From: Candidatus Amulumruptor caecigallinarius
GTDB taxonomy: Bacteria; Bacteroidota; Bacteroidia; Bacteroidales; Muribaculaceae
Reading direction: 5' to 3'
Assembly: GCA_023665605.1 (NCBI GenBank)
Contig: JAMPDP010000001.1
Coordinates: forward strand, 207,164-271,163
DNA length: 64,000 nt
Shown: in pieces, positions 8,510 through 17,222 of the stretch
How positions within the stretch are numbered: the first letter of the stretch is position 1
Layout of the letters: every line of letters starts with the position of its first letter
Translations under genes and position numbers: made by a program
Notes under the pieces: generated by a model
What the model saw: only the letters and a program-made list of their open reading frames with translations
Database searches by the model: none
What the model was told of the DNA's origin: nothing

Positions 8510-8540
8510 TTGACAATCGGCGCGGAAATTGTTATGTTTG
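8510..8540 (+). promoter_or_regulatory. Promoter of the DUF4301 gene
   Basis: TTG at 8510-8512 (within TTGACA), 20-nt gap, TATGTTTG at 8533-8540. Expected transcription start is near 8547. Confidence 0.75.
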
Positions 8541-8595
8541 CAGTTACGGTATGGATTACTGCCGTTGCACCTTCATTTTTGATACCCTGACTGAC

Positions 8596-10170
8596 ATGGA
8601 CACTCACATCACCGGGGACGCTGCCGCCCCCATCACCTTCACTGAAACTGACCTGGAGACCCTGCGCGAGCATGGAGTGACACCCGAACAGGCTGCTGCC
8701 CAGCTTCACCGCTTCAAGACGGGATTTCCCTACCTGCGCATTGTCGAGGCTGCTCGCCTTGGCGAGGGCATAATCGGTCTTGACAAACTTCTCAGATATA
8801 ACTCCGTGCTTCGCTGGCGCCGCTATCTGGATGAGGAGGGTGACGTGATGAAGTTCACGCCCGCCTCCGGGGCAGCGTCGCGAATGTTCAAGAGTGTCCA
8901 TGCGTTTGTGAACGGTGACACCGACGAGCCTCACCACCACTCTGACATTGCCGAGCTCATCGACAACATTGACAAACTGCCCTTCAGCGACAAGCTTGAC
9001 GAGGCCTGCCGCCGTCTGTACGGTGCGGGTCTGACGCAGATGCGTGCCGAGGGGCGCAACCGTGAGCTGCTCCGCGCCATGCTCTCGCCTGAGGGTCTCA
9101 ACTACGGACAGCTGCCCAAGGGGCTCCTGCTCTTCCACTCCTACCCCTTCGGGGCACGCACGCCCTTGGAGGAGCAGCTGGTGGAGGCGTCAAAATATGT
9201 GAAGGTGGGTGGCAAAGCGCGCGTGCACTTCACGGTGTCGAAGGAGCATGTGCCTCTGTTTCAGGAGTTCCTGAGCCGCCATACAGGACCTATTCAGGAT
9301 CTGACCTCCACGGTGTTTGACGTGACGTTGAGCGTGCAGAAGCCATCGACCGACACCATCGCCGCCAACCCTGACGGCACGCCTTTCCGCGACAAGGATG
9401 GGAAGCTGGTGTTCCGTCCGGGCGGCCACGGCTCGCTGATTGAGAATCTGAATGACCTAAATGCCGCTGTAATCTTCATCAAGAACATTGACAACGTGGT
9501 GCCTGAGAGCCTCGCCAAGGACACAGTCACCTACAAGGAAGCTCTCGGAGGCATCCTCATCCAGGTGCGCGACTCCATCCACCGCTTCATCACCAAGCTC
9601 GCCCATGGCCATGATGACCCTGAGCTGACCGCACAGGCCGTGGACTATCTGCGTGACGTGCTGGGTGTGGAGGACTCCCGCTTCGAGACCCTCAAGGGGC
9701 GCGACCTGACAGAGTTCGTGCTCAGCAAGCTCGACCGCCCCATCCGCGTGTGCGGCATGGTGCGCAACGAGGGTGAGCCCGGCGGTGGCCCCTATCTGGC
9801 ATACAGTGCGGACGGCTCCGTGGCTCCGCAGATTCTGGAGAGCGTGCAGATAGACCCATACAACCGTTCATACAACCGCATGGTGGCCAATGCCACCCAC
9901 TTCAACCCGGTGGACCTGGTGTGCTACGTGCGCGATGTCAACGGCCGCAAATATGACCTGCGCAAGCATGTGGACCCCGACACGGGCTTCATCTCCCACA
10001 AGTCGGTGGAAGGTGTGGAAGTGCTCGCCATGGAGCGTCCCGGGCTCTGGAACGGAGCCATGAGCGACTGGAACACCATCTTCGTCGAGGTGCCCGTGAC
10101 GACCTTCAACCCGGTCAAGACCGTCAACGACCTGCTCCGCCCCACCCACTGCACCGCCTGCAAGCAGTGA
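8596..10170 (+). CDS. DUF4301 family protein
   Basis: 524 residues from ATG 8596. The opening TETDLETLREHGVTPEQAAAQLHRFKTGFPYLRIVEAARLGEGI is typical of the DUF4301 family, which is largely confined to Bacteroidetes and has no established function. A later GKARVHFTVSKEH and the C-terminal MERPGLWNGAMSDWNTIFVEVP are also family-like. No signal peptide, so probably cytoplasmic. The open frame extends upstream to ATG 8551, but that codon lies only about 10 bases after the -7 box; 8596 gives a leader of about 50 bases and a start matching the domain. Confidence 0.8.
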   Translation: MDTHITGDAAAPITFTETDLETLREHGVTPEQAAAQLHRFKTGFPYLRIVEAARLGEGIIGLDKLLRYNSVLRWRRYLDEEGDVMKFTPASGAASRMFKSVHAFVNGDTDEPHHHSDIAELIDNIDKLPFSDKLDEACRRLYGAGLTQMRAEGRNRELLRAMLSPEGLNYGQLPKGLLLFHSYPFGARTPLEEQLVEASKYVKVGGKARVHFTVSKEHVPLFQEFLSRHTGPIQDLTSTVFDVTLSVQKPSTDTIAANPDGTPFRDKDGKLVFRPGGHGSLIENLNDLNAAVIFIKNIDNVVPESLAKDTVTYKEALGGILIQVRDSIHRFITKLAHGHDDPELTAQAVDYLRDVLGVEDSRFETLKGRDLTEFVLSKLDRPIRVCGMVRNEGEPGGGPYLAYSADGSVAPQILESVQIDPYNRSYNRMVANATHFNPVDLVCYVRDVNGRKYDLRKHVDPDTGFISHKSVEGVEVLAMERPGLWNGAMSDWNTIFVEVPVTTFNPVKTVNDLLRPTHCTACKQ

Positions 10171-10211
10171 GCGCTCACGGCATATAGGCCTGAGCCTCCG
10201 CCATAGATAAA

Positions 10212-10242
10212 GAAGTGATTTAAATCTTGCATAAATCACTTC
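10212..10242. repeat. GAAGTGATTTAAA inverted repeat (copy D)
   Basis: GAAGTGATTTA (10212-10222), 9-nt loop, TAAATCACTTC (10232-10242): a perfect 11-bp stem. Its arms match the elements at 128-190 and 17023-17219. Confidence 0.7.
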
Positions 10243-10271
10243 AACGGCATTCAAATTACAGCCATTGCCCG

Positions 10272-10296
10272 GCCCCCGCGCAACCATCGCGGGGGC
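10272..10296 (+). terminator. GC-rich hairpin upstream of the GNAT gene
   Basis: GCCCCCGCG/CGCGGGGGC perfect 9-bp stem with a 7-nt loop, 20 bases before ATG 10316 and without a following T run. It may end the DUF4301 transcript or act in the GNAT leader; the sequence does not decide. Confidence 0.5.
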
Positions 10297-10315
10297 TGCG
10301 GCGTTAATCAGTATC

Positions 10316-11383
10316 ATGAGCACCAAAGACAACATCCGCAAGCTCTGGAGCGATACCTTCGGCGACACGCCGGAGTATCTCGACATGTATTTCTCAGACG
10401 TGTACCGTGAGGAGGATGCCATGACGGCCACCTCCGACGATGGTAAACTACTGAGCAGCCTGCTGTTGCAGCGCTACCCGTTCCTCTATCAGGGGCAGGA
10501 GACCACCATGGGCTACATTGCCGGAGTGATGACACGCCGGAATGTACGGGGCCGGGGCCTGATGAGCGGTCTGCTGTGCCGTGCGCTGGAGCGTTCGCGG
10601 GAGCGCGGCGACATTGTGGCCTCACTGATACCGTTGCATGACTGGCTCTACTTCTATTATGACCGTTTCGGCTTCGCCACAGTGCTCTACGTTGACCCGC
10701 AGCGGTTCACGGCACTCCACACGTTCACGCCGGAGGAGACGTATCTGCCGGAGGAGGATATGCGCACAGAGGAGGCTTACCGCTCATTCAGTGCCTTCGA
10801 GCGCGCAAGGGGCTGCGGAGTACTCCACACCGAGCGCGACTACCTCAACATCCTGGCCGACAACGCTCTGGACGGCGGCCGCGCCGTGGCAGTGCGTGAC
10901 TCATCCGGAGGGATTGCCGCAATGGCCTTTGCGGTGGTCGACAAGGCGGGAGTTACCGTCACCGAGCTGATGGGTATCTCTCACGATGCCCGCGAGGGAG
11001 CCCTCGCAGAGCTCCGCCGACAGCTCTCCGGCCTCCCGTTCAAGGTACTTGCTCCCCCGCTGGCAGAGCACCGCCGGCTCTATGACCGCGGCATGGCCAG
11101 AATCATCAATGCGGGGGAGACCCTGCGACTCTGTGCAGCCGCCAACCCGCAGTGGCAGTCGCTCATCAGGGTGTATGACCCCATCCTGGCCGATAACACA
11201 GCGGTTTATGCTGTGGCTGACGGCGACGTGCTCGTGATGCCCTATGACGCTGCGCTCCAAGCGCCACTTGACTTTGACGTAAACATCACGGTCCTGACCG
11301 AGATAGCCTTCAGCGCACCCCGCACCGGCGACATCCTGCGGTTTCCCTCCGAGCGCCCCGTCATCAGCCTCATGCTGGAGTGA
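10316..11383 (+). CDS. GNAT family N-acetyltransferase
   Basis: 355 residues from ATG 10316 (an upstream TTG in frame at 10265 would include the hairpin). The acetyl-CoA loop is seen in GYIAGVMTRRNVRGRGLMSGLLCRALE (R-x-x-G-R-G type). FYYDRFGF follows the pattern of the GNAT C-terminal strand. The length, about twice a single GNAT domain, and the distinct second half suggest an Eis-like tandem-GNAT architecture; that is inference. The substrate is unknown. The gene stands alone after the DUF4301 gene and is preceded by two hairpins. Confidence 0.8.
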   Translation: MSTKDNIRKLWSDTFGDTPEYLDMYFSDVYREEDAMTATSDDGKLLSSLLLQRYPFLYQGQETTMGYIAGVMTRRNVRGRGLMSGLLCRALERSRERGDIVASLIPLHDWLYFYYDRFGFATVLYVDPQRFTALHTFTPEETYLPEEDMRTEEAYRSFSAFERARGCGVLHTERDYLNILADNALDGGRAVAVRDSSGGIAAMAFAVVDKAGVTVTELMGISHDAREGALAELRRQLSGLPFKVLAPPLAEHRRLYDRGMARIINAGETLRLCAAANPQWQSLIRVYDPILADNTAVYAVADGDVLVMPYDAALQAPLDFDVNITVLTEIAFSAPRTGDILRFPSERPVISLMLE

Positions 11384-11428
11384 ACACCCGGAATTTTCAG
11401 CTCATAGTTAACTTTTAAGCAAAATCAC

Positions 11429-11459
11429 TTGTTTATTCATAAAAGAGGAACTATCTTTG
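11429..11459 (+). promoter_or_regulatory. Promoter of the toxin-antitoxin-like pair
   Basis: TTG at 11429-11431, 20-nt gap, TATCTTTG at 11452-11459. Confidence 0.75.
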
Positions 11460-11480
11460 CATAACTTAATTTATAAGTTA

Positions 11481-11969
11481 ATGTCAATGCAACGATATTC
11501 TATTGAACTTGTTGAAGAACATGAATATGTTAACATTTACAGCGTGCACCTCGACTCAGAGGAGATTTCCGAATTGGAACGATTTTTCGAGTCATTCCCT
11601 TTGGGTTGTGCTTACGATGATGAAATTGACACAATTATCGCCTGGCTTGACCGAATTGGCGAAAACGGAGCTCTCGAGCGATATTTCAGGCATGAAGGTC
11701 GGTTTGGCGATGGAGTGAGTGCTATTCCTATCGAGACAAGCAATCTTCGACTATATTGCCTTAGAATATCAGATAATATCCTTATATTCGGCAATGGTGG
11801 TATCAAAGACACAGCGACATGGCAACAAAGCGACACATTGGCCAAGCATGTAGAGCTACTGGTTGACACAAGCCGTTTTATTGCATCAAGACTGGCCAAC
11901 GGCAGTCTTTACATAGTCGATAAGGAATTAATTGGAAACTTAAAATTCAGCCGCAATGAAGAGAAGTGA
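11481..11969 (+). CDS. Putative RelE/HigB-like toxin component
   Basis: 162 residues from ATG 11481 (ATG 11487 is equally possible). I do not recognise a named family with certainty. The block LRLYCLRISDNILIFGNGGIKDT resembles the core strands of RelE/HigB-fold Bacteroidetes proteins that are paired with helix-turn-helix antitoxins. It overlaps the downstream HTH gene by 14 bases, and toxin before antitoxin is the HigBA order. The pair is clearly more AT-rich than its surroundings, suggesting recent acquisition. Catalytic residues cannot be assigned with confidence. Confidence 0.55.
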   Translation: MSMQRYSIELVEEHEYVNIYSVHLDSEEISELERFFESFPLGCAYDDEIDTIIAWLDRIGENGALERYFRHEGRFGDGVSAIPIETSNLRLYCLRISDNILIFGNGGIKDTATWQQSDTLAKHVELLVDTSRFIASRLANGSLYIVDKELIGNLKFSRNEEK

Positions 11970-12225
11970 CATAATTGAAGCACGGAGAGGCCAAGTTTCG
12001 GATGAGATTAGAAAAAAGGTAAACCTCTCCTTTATGATCGTGGACCGCATACATACACTGCTTCAAGAGAGGGGTCTACGACAGAAAGATCTCGCACAGC
12101 TACTCCACAAAAATGAGTCAGAGATCAGCAAATGGATGCGAGGCACGCATAACTTCACCATAGACACGATTTCACAAATAGAAATGGTGCTTGGAGAGCC
12201 GATACTAAGAGTAGTGGGTGTTTGA
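11956..12225 (+). CDS. Xre-type HTH protein, putative HigA-like antitoxin
   Basis: 89 residues with a Cro/C1-type helix-turn-helix at about residues 27-82: HTLLQERGLRQKDLAQLLHKNESEISKWMRGTHNFTIDTISQIEMVLG. The KNESEISKWMRG segment is the recognition helix region. Translation is probably coupled to the upstream gene through the 14-base overlap. Small HTH proteins in this position usually neutralise the partner toxin and autoregulate the promoter. A plain transcription regulator is the alternative. Confidence 0.7.
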   Translation: MKRSDIIEARRGQVSDEIRKKVNLSFMIVDRIHTLLQERGLRQKDLAQLLHKNESEISKWMRGTHNFTIDTISQIEMVLGEPILRVVGV

Positions 12226-12251
12226 TGTTTCGGAAAAGAGCGTTAACTTTG
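12222..12251 (+). promoter_or_regulatory. Promoter of the 39-residue ORF
   Basis: TTG at 12222-12224, 19-nt gap, TAACTTTG at 12244-12251. It begins at the stop codon of the HTH gene and predicts a leader of about 85 bases with a small CCCC-AGA-GGGG hairpin. Confidence 0.7.
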
Positions 12252-12342
12252 CAGCAGGTTTCCGGGTCCCCCAGAGGGGCCGATTATATATCTTTTCATT
12301 CCAACTATTTATCTACAACCTTTATCAAAACAGACTGAACCT

Positions 12343-12462
12343 ATGAACGTTTCAAAACTCAAAGCCTTCGGCTCACATGCCGGAAAGGCCGTGCGGACAC
12401 TTCTTGTGTCGACAGCACGTACCCTCGTGGAGGCCACTAGTGACCTTACCTGGGACAAGTAA
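12343..12462 (+). CDS. Small protein, 39 residues
   Basis: Open frame MNVSKLKAFGSHAGKAVRTLL..ending DLTWDK with a stop at 12460-12462. It has its own well-formed promoter, a leader of about 85 bases and a downstream strong hairpin (12521-12554), so it looks like an independent unit. The peptide is basic and amphipathic in its first half and could lie on a membrane. No function is recognised. If it is not translated, the transcript could be a small RNA. Confidence 0.5.
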   Translation: MNVSKLKAFGSHAGKAVRTLLVSTARTLVEATSDLTWDK

Positions 12463-12478
12463 CCAACCCCCTCAAGAG

Positions 12479-12504
12479 GATGCACACCCCACAAGGGTGC
12501 ATCC
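12479..12504. repeat. Short hairpin related to the 22-41 repeat
   Basis: GGATGCAC and GGTGCATCC arms separated by about 10 bases, nearly the same arms as in the hairpin at 22-41. It follows the 39-residue ORF and could contribute to termination. Confidence 0.45.
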
Positions 12505-12520
12505 CTTACAAGAAATCAAT

Positions 12521-12554
12521 AGGAGGGTGTGCCGAGAAATCGACACACCCTCCT
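12521..12554. terminator. Bidirectional terminator-like hairpin
   Basis: AGGAGGGTGTG and CACACCCTCCT, a perfect 11-bp stem, with an inner CGA-GAAA-TCG extension. It lies between convergent genes. Confidence 0.65.
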
Positions 12555-12622
12555 ATCATTACTTTCCGTTCTATCGAGCAGCGGGCTGCACGTCAGGGGG
12601 TGTCAGCGGTGCTCATGCGGGG

Positions 12623-13111
12623 TCAGTTCTGACCCTGGTTCAGGGGCTTGGAGTCCTTGTAGCCGGGGCCCTTCTTGCCGAGCTTCTGAGCCTTGGGGCC
12701 CTTTCCGGGCTTGCCGCCGGGACGACCCTGTCCGGGCTTGCCGGGGTTGTTGATGAAGTTGTTCTCCAGGAACTCCAGATACTGCTGTGAGGAGAGCACG
12801 GACTTGATGTCCTTGAGCATATCCTTGCGCTGCTCGCGGGCCTTCTTGGCACGCTCCTGAGGAGTCTGGGGCCTGTACTTGGCAGCTACCTCCTTGAGCT
12901 TGGTCTGCTGGTCGGCAGAGAGGTTGAGGCCATCAAAGGGGCTGCAGGGCGCGGGAGCGCAAGAGTCAGGACCGCAGGGAGCCGGTGCGCAATACTGGGG
13001 GCCACAGGGGTCGCAAGGAGCACCCTGATTGCCGGAGGGCTGCTGGGCGAAGGCCTGAGTACCGAAAAGAGCTGCGGTGGCCACGGCCACGGTCATGATA
13101 ATCTTCTTCAT
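12623..13111 (-). CDS. Exported Cys/Pro-rich protein, Spy/CpxP-like helical region
   Basis: 162 residues with signal peptide MKKIIMTVAVATAALFGTQAFA. Residues about 32-57 hold a repeat-like Cys/Pro segment, CDPCGPQYCAPAPCGPDSCAPAPC, with six or more cysteines. Residues 60-120 are helical and charged (LSADQQTKLKEVAAKYRPQTPQERAKKAREQRKDM), resembling LTxxQ-type Spy/CpxP periplasmic proteins. The tail is Gly/Pro/Lys-rich and disordered. The Cys segment suggests metal binding or disulfide cross-linking; this is inference. Single gene, convergent with the 39-residue ORF. Confidence 0.65.
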   Translation of the reverse strand: MKKIIMTVAVATAALFGTQAFAQQPSGNQGAPCDPCGPQYCAPAPCGPDSCAPAPCSPFDGLNLSADQQTKLKEVAAKYRPQTPQERAKKAREQRKDMLKDIKSVLSSQQYLEFLENNFINNPGKPGQGRPGGKPGKGPKAQKLGKKGPGYKDSKPLNQGQN

Positions 13112-13334
13112 AGTGTGTTGTTTGTGTGTTGGGGGGTTATGTTATTGAGTTGATTGTCTGTTTCAGCAGAGCCGGTTTTCAAACGGGCTACATCTTAAAG
13201 ACACGCGCCGACGGGCAAGGTTTAACGCATTAGCATTTGTTAACCTCCTGAAACTCAATTAAACATCACTTCGCCCTCTCTCCGCGCGCGTGAACATATA
13301 ATGTATATCGACGGTACGGTTGCAAAAAAATAGC

Positions 13335-13342
13335 TAACTTTG
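13335..13342 (+). promoter_or_regulatory. -7 element of guaA
   Basis: TAACTTTG 34 bases upstream of the guaA ATG. No TTG at the expected distance. Confidence 0.6.
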
Positions 13343-13375
13343 TGGTGGAAAAATTGACACCCTCACTCTGAGAGC

Positions 13376-14899
13376 ATGCAAGAGAAAATCATTATCCTTG
13401 ACTTCGGCTCGCAGACCACACAGCTCATAGGACGCCGCGTGCGTGAGCTTAACGAGTACTGCGAGATAGTCCCCTACAACAAGTTCCCCTACGATGACCC
13501 CTCGGTGATCGGCGTGATTCTGTCCGGCTCGCCATTCTCGGTGTATGACAGCAAAGCCTTCAAGCTCGACCTGTCGACGCTGCGCGGCAAGCTCCCGATG
13601 CTGGGCATATGCTATGGAGCCCAGCTGCTTGCCTATGAAGCCGGCGGCAAGGTAGAGCCGGCCGCGACACGCGAATATGGCCGGGCCCACCTGAGCTACA
13701 TCGACGAGGGCAACGCCCTGTTCAGCGGCATCCGCCCCGGCAGCCAGGTGTGGATGAGCCATGGCGACACCATCACCTCTGTGCCTGACGACTTTGAGGT
13801 GATAGCCTCGACCCCTCAGGTGAACGTGGCTGCCTATCAAGTGAAGGGAGAGAAGACCTGGGGCGTGCAATTTCACCCCGAAGTGTTCCACTCCACCGAC
13901 GGCAAGGAGCTGCTGCGCAACTTCGTAGTGGACATATGCCACGGCAAGCAGGACTGGGATGCCGCCTCGTTCATAGACACCACTGTGGCAGCCCTGCGCG
14001 AGCAGCTTGGCGATGACAAAGTGGTGCTGGGCCTGAGCGGCGGCGTTGACTCCTCGGTTGCCGCCGTGCTGCTGAACCGGGCCATCGGCTCCAACCTCAC
14101 CTGCATCTTCGTGGACCACGGCATGCTCCGCAAAAACGAGTTCCGCGATGTGCTCAATGACTACAAGTGCCTCGGTCTGAACGTGATTGGCGTGGATGCG
14201 TCAGCCAAGTTCTTCAGTGAACTCGCCGGTGTCACCGACCCGGAGAAGAAGCGCAAGATTATCGGCAAAGGCTTCATCGACGTATTCGATGAAGAGGCCC
14301 GCAAGATTAAGGATGTGAAATGGCTCGCCCAGGGCACCATCTACCCTGACTGCATAGAGTCACTCTCCATCACCGGTACCACCATCAAGAGCCACCACAA
14401 CGTGGGTGGCCTCCCCGAGAAGATGAACCTGAAGCTGTGCGAGCCGCTTCGGCTGCTCTTCAAGGATGAGGTGAGAGCCGTAGGGCGCGAGCTCGGGATG
14501 CCCGAGCATCTGATCAAGCGCCACCCCTTCCCCGGCCCCGGTCTGGCGGTGCGCATCCTCGGCGACATCACCCCCGAGAAGGTGGCTGTGCTTCAGGAGG
14601 CCGATGACATCTTCATCCGCGGGCTGCGCGACAACGGCCTCTACGACAAAGTGTGGCAGGCGGGTGCCATCCTGCTCCCCGTGCAGAGCGTGGGTGTGAT
14701 GGGCGATGAGCGCACCTATGAGCGCGCCGTGGCCTTGCGTGCCGTCACCTCTACCGATGCCATGACCGCAGACTGGGCCCACCTCCCCTACGAATTCATG
14801 GCACAGGTAAGCAATGAGATCATCAACAAAGTGCGCGGCGTGAACCGCGTCTGCTACGACATCTCCTCCAAACCACCGGCCACCATCGAGTGGGAGTAA
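13376..14899 (+). CDS. guaA: GMP synthase (glutamine-hydrolysing)
   Basis: Converts XMP to GMP with glutamine and ATP in purine synthesis. 507 residues, normal for GuaA. The N-terminal class I amidotransferase domain has nucleophile Cys79 (MLGICYGAQ) and VQFHPEVFH. The ATP pyrophosphatase domain has the PP-loop [14 protein letters not shown], and the C-terminal dimerisation domain ends in the standard PPATIEWE. It is monocistronic, followed by a dispersed repeat and a strong terminator. Confidence 0.97.
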   Translation: MQEKIIILDFGSQTTQLIGRRVRELNEYCEIVPYNKFPYDDPSVIGVILSGSPFSVYDSKAFKLDLSTLRGKLPMLGICYGAQLLAYEAGGKVEPAATREYGRAHLSYIDEGNALFSGIRPGSQVWMSHGDTITSVPDDFEVIASTPQVNVAAYQVKGEKTWGVQFHPEVFHSTDGKELLRNFVVDICHGKQDWDAASFIDTTVAALREQLGDDKVVLGLSGGVDSSVAAVLLNRAIGSNLTCIFVDHGMLRKNEFRDVLNDYKCLGLNVIGVDASAKFFSELAGVTDPEKKRKIIGKGFIDVFDEEARKIKDVKWLAQGTIYPDCIESLSITGTTIKSHHNVGGLPEKMNLKLCEPLRLLFKDEVRAVGRELGMPEHLIKRHPFPGPGLAVRILGDITPEKVAVLQEADDIFIRGLRDNGLYDKVWQAGAILLPVQSVGVMGDERTYERAVALRAVTSTDAMTADWAHLPYEFMAQVSNEIINKVRGVNRVCYDISSKPPATIEWE

Positions 14900-14958
14900 A
14901 GCCCTTGGACATAAGAATATGAACAAGCTGTAAAGCAACACCCTCCATTTGCCGCGCT

Positions 14959-15095
14959 GAGGTTGTAAATCGGCGTCCTCCAGACGCCCTTTGCTGTGCT
15001 GACAATGACCCCGGATGCCTTCGCTGTCGCTACGGCTTCCGGGGCTACGGTAAATCAGCGTCCTGCGGACGCTCCATTGGAGGTTCTACAACACC
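14959..15095. repeat. Dispersed intergenic repeat, copy 1
   Basis: About 140 bp, nearly identical to 52502-52640. It contains two small hairpins (GTCCTCCAGAC-type and GCGTCCTGCGGACGC) and a central segment ACCCCGGATGCC..GGCTTCCGGGGCTAC that can also pair. The ends are imperfect inverted versions of one another (GGTTGTAAAT at the left; TCTACAACACC at the right). Confidence 0.75.
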
Positions 15096-15116
15096 CTCTC
15101 AGATGCGTTAGGGCAT

Positions 15117-15151
15117 CAAGCCCCGCTGAGCGAAGTGCTCGGCGGGGCTTG
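15117..15151. terminator. Bidirectional terminator between guaA and pckA
   Basis: CAAGCCCCGC..GCGGGGCTTG, 10-bp perfect stem extended by an inner GAGC/GCTC. Confidence 0.75.
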
Positions 15152-15223
15152 CCTTTGGGTGAATATCTGATGCTGCGGGGAGACGCATATGAGATGCGGC
15201 TCCCGCTTGGCCTCTAAAGATGC

Positions 15224-16822
15224 TTAGAGCTGGGGACCGGCGGCTACGAGGGCCTTGCCGGCTGCGTTGTTCTCGAACTTCTTGAAGTTGTTGATGAACA
15301 TCTCGGCGAGCTTCTCGGCCTTCTTGGTCCACTCCTCGGGGTTAGCGTAGGTGTCGCGGGGATCGAGAATCTTGGGATCTACGCCGGGGAGCTCGGTGGG
15401 CACGACGAAGTCGAAGATGGGGATGGTCTTGGTGGGAGCCTTCAGGATGGCACCGTCAAGGATGGCGTCGATGATGCCACGGGTATCCTTGATGGAGATA
15501 CGCTTGCCTGAGCCGTTCCAGCCGGTGTTGACGAGGTAGGCCTTGGCGCCGCTCTCGTTCATCTTCTTGACGAGCTCTTCGGCATACTTGGTGGGGTGCA
15601 GCGAGAGGAATGCTGCGCCGAAGCATGCAGAGAAGGTGGGGGTGGGCTCGGTGATGCCGCGCTCGGTACCGGCGAGCTTGCTGGTGAAGCCGCTCAGGAA
15701 GTAGTACTTGGTCTGCTCGGGGTTGAGAATCGACACGGGGGGAAGTACACCGAAGGCGTCAGCTGACAGGAAGATAACGTTCTTGGCGGCGGGACCGCGG
15801 CTGGGCTTAACGATGTTCTTGATGTGGTCGATGGGGTAAGATACGCGGGTGTTCTCGGTAACGCTCTTGTCGGTGAAGTCGATGTGGCCTTCCTTGTCGA
15901 CGGTTACGTTCTCGAGGAGTGCGTCGCGGGTGATGGCGTTGTAGATGTCAGGCTCGCTCTCCTTGTCGAGGTTGATGACCTTGGCATAGCAGCCGCCCTC
16001 GAAGTTGAAGACGCCGTTGTTGTCCCAGCCGTGCTCGTCGTCACCGATAAGGAGACGCTTGGGGTCTGTGGAAAGGGTGGTCTTGCCGGTGCCGGAGAGG
16101 CCGAAGAAGATGGCGGTGTTCTCGCCGTTCTTGTCGGTGTTGGCCGAGCAGTGCATTGATGCCATGCCCTTGAGGGGGAGGTAGTAGTTCATGATGGAGA
16201 ACATACCCTTCTTCATCTCGCCGCCGTACCATGTGTTGATGATGAGCTGCATGCGCTCGGTGAGGTTGAAGGCCACGCAGGTCTCGGAGTTGATGCCGAG
16301 CTCCTTCCAGTTCTCCACCTTGGCCTTGGAAGCGTTGAGCACAACGAAGTCAGGCTCGAAGTTTTCGAGCTCCTCCTTGGTGGGGCGGATGAACATATTG
16401 GTGACGAAGTGAGCCTGCCAAGCGACTTCCATGACGAAGCGCACTGCCAGACGGGTGTCGGCGTTGGTGCCGCAGAATGCGTCAACGACGTAGAGAGTCT
16501 TGTCAGAGAGCTCCTTGTCGGCGATTTGCTTCAGTGCATCCCAAGTCTTGGGAGTGATGGGCTTGTTGTCGTTCTTGTACTCGTCGGTGGTCCACCAGAT
16601 GGTGTCCTTGGAGGTGTCGTCCTTAACGAAGAACTTGTCCTTGGGCGAGCGGCCGGTGTAGATGCCGGTCATCACGTTGACAGCGCCCAGCTCGGTCACC
16701 TGACCCTTCTCATAGCCTGTGAGGTTGGGGTTGGTCTCGTCAATGAACAGCTGGTCCCAGCTCGGATTGTGGATCACCTTGGCTCCGGTGATGCCATACT
16801 TGGTCAAATCGATGTTGCTCAT
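15224..16822 (-). CDS. pckA: Phosphoenolpyruvate carboxykinase (ATP)
   Basis: Interconverts oxaloacetate and phosphoenolpyruvate. In Bacteroidales it usually works in the carboxylating direction during succinate/propionate fermentation. 532 residues. P-loop [13 protein letters not shown], kinase-2-like [22 protein letters not shown] and the substrate-binding [13 protein letters not shown] are all present. It fits metabolically with the methylmalonyl-CoA decarboxylase operon at 45.7-50.4 kb. Monocistronic with its own promoter at 16918-16947. Confidence 0.96.
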   Translation of the reverse strand: MSNIDLTKYGITGAKVIHNPSWDQLFIDETNPNLTGYEKGQVTELGAVNVMTGIYTGRSPKDKFFVKDDTSKDTIWWTTDEYKNDNKPITPKTWDALKQIADKELSDKTLYVVDAFCGTNADTRLAVRFVMEVAWQAHFVTNMFIRPTKEELENFEPDFVVLNASKAKVENWKELGINSETCVAFNLTERMQLIINTWYGGEMKKGMFSIMNYYLPLKGMASMHCSANTDKNGENTAIFFGLSGTGKTTLSTDPKRLLIGDDEHGWDNNGVFNFEGGCYAKVINLDKESEPDIYNAITRDALLENVTVDKEGHIDFTDKSVTENTRVSYPIDHIKNIVKPSRGPAAKNVIFLSADAFGVLPPVSILNPEQTKYYFLSGFTSKLAGTERGITEPTPTFSACFGAAFLSLHPTKYAEELVKKMNESGAKAYLVNTGWNGSGKRISIKDTRGIIDAILDGAILKAPTKTIPIFDFVVPTELPGVDPKILDPRDTYANPEEWTKKAEKLAEMFINNFKKFENNAAGKALVAAGPQL

Positions 16823-16917
16823 GAGTTATGTTTGTAAAACGTAAAGTAGTTGAATACAGTGGAGTGAGGTGAGAGCATGACGCAGGATGGTGCAGCGGGT
16901 GCGGTCTACGTCAACCG

Positions 16918-16947
16918 CAAAGTTACTCCACTTTTTTCATAATACAA
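16918..16947 (-). promoter_or_regulatory. pckA promoter
   Basis: On the minus strand TTG (16947-16945), 19-nt gap, TAACTTTG (16925-16918). Predicted leader of about 90 bases. Confidence 0.75.
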
Positions 16948-17010
16948 CAAAATATTAAGGAAAAATTTCCTTATTGCGTTTTAAATTTTCATAATACACG
17001 CCACAATAGT

Positions 17011-17018
17011 TACCTTTG
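17011..17018 (+). promoter_or_regulatory. -7 box toward the GH25 gene
   Basis: TACCTTTG; no good -33 TTG at the usual distance. It lies just before repeat element B, so the element would start at about the first transcribed bases. Confidence 0.45.
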
Positions 17019-17022
17019 CATA

Positions 17023-17219
17023 GTGAAGTGATGTAAACTTTTTGCGAAAACTCAAGTAGTGTTTAATTTTTTCTTCAAAAGCAATATTCATTAATATTTT
17101 GGCATCTTCCATCTCTTTCATCAGTCGTGATGCCCGCATCACTCCTTCTTCAAGAGTTGAAATCTGCTCAAAATCTTAATAAATCTTGCATTTGAAAAAA
17201 GTTTAAATCACTTCAGTGA
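17023..17219 (+). repeat. GAAGTGATTTAAAC element pair (copies B and C, inverted)
   Basis: Copy B, 17023-17073, matches copy A (128-178) with few differences, including CTTTTTGCGAAA and a second AGTGTTTAA. Copy C, 17192-17219, is the inverted form GTTTAAATCACTTCAGTGA, ending 4 bases before ATG 17223. The two outer arms can pair over 13 of 14 positions in the transcript. Confidence 0.6.
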
Positions 17220-17222
17220 CCT

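Larger units (their letters stand above)
14900..15223. other. guaA-pckA intergenic region
   Basis: No gene is seen. It contains copy 1 of the dispersed intergenic repeat (14959-15095) and a strong bidirectional terminator hairpin (15117-15151) between the convergent guaA and pckA genes. Confidence 0.7.
16823..17222. other. pckA-GH25 divergent intergenic region
   Basis: No gene is seen. It holds the pckA promoter (minus strand, 16918-16947), a TACCTTTG box toward the GH25 gene (17011-17018), and the element pair 17023-17073 and 17192-17219, whose GAAGTGATGTAAAC and GTTTAAATCACTTC arms face each other across about 160 AT-rich bases. Confidence 0.65.

Noticed and set aside
12377..12790. 137-residue plus-strand ORF across the 39-residue gene and the Cys-rich gene
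   Set aside because: It runs antisense to the supported minus-strand gene and through a terminator hairpin; the peptide is low-complexity.
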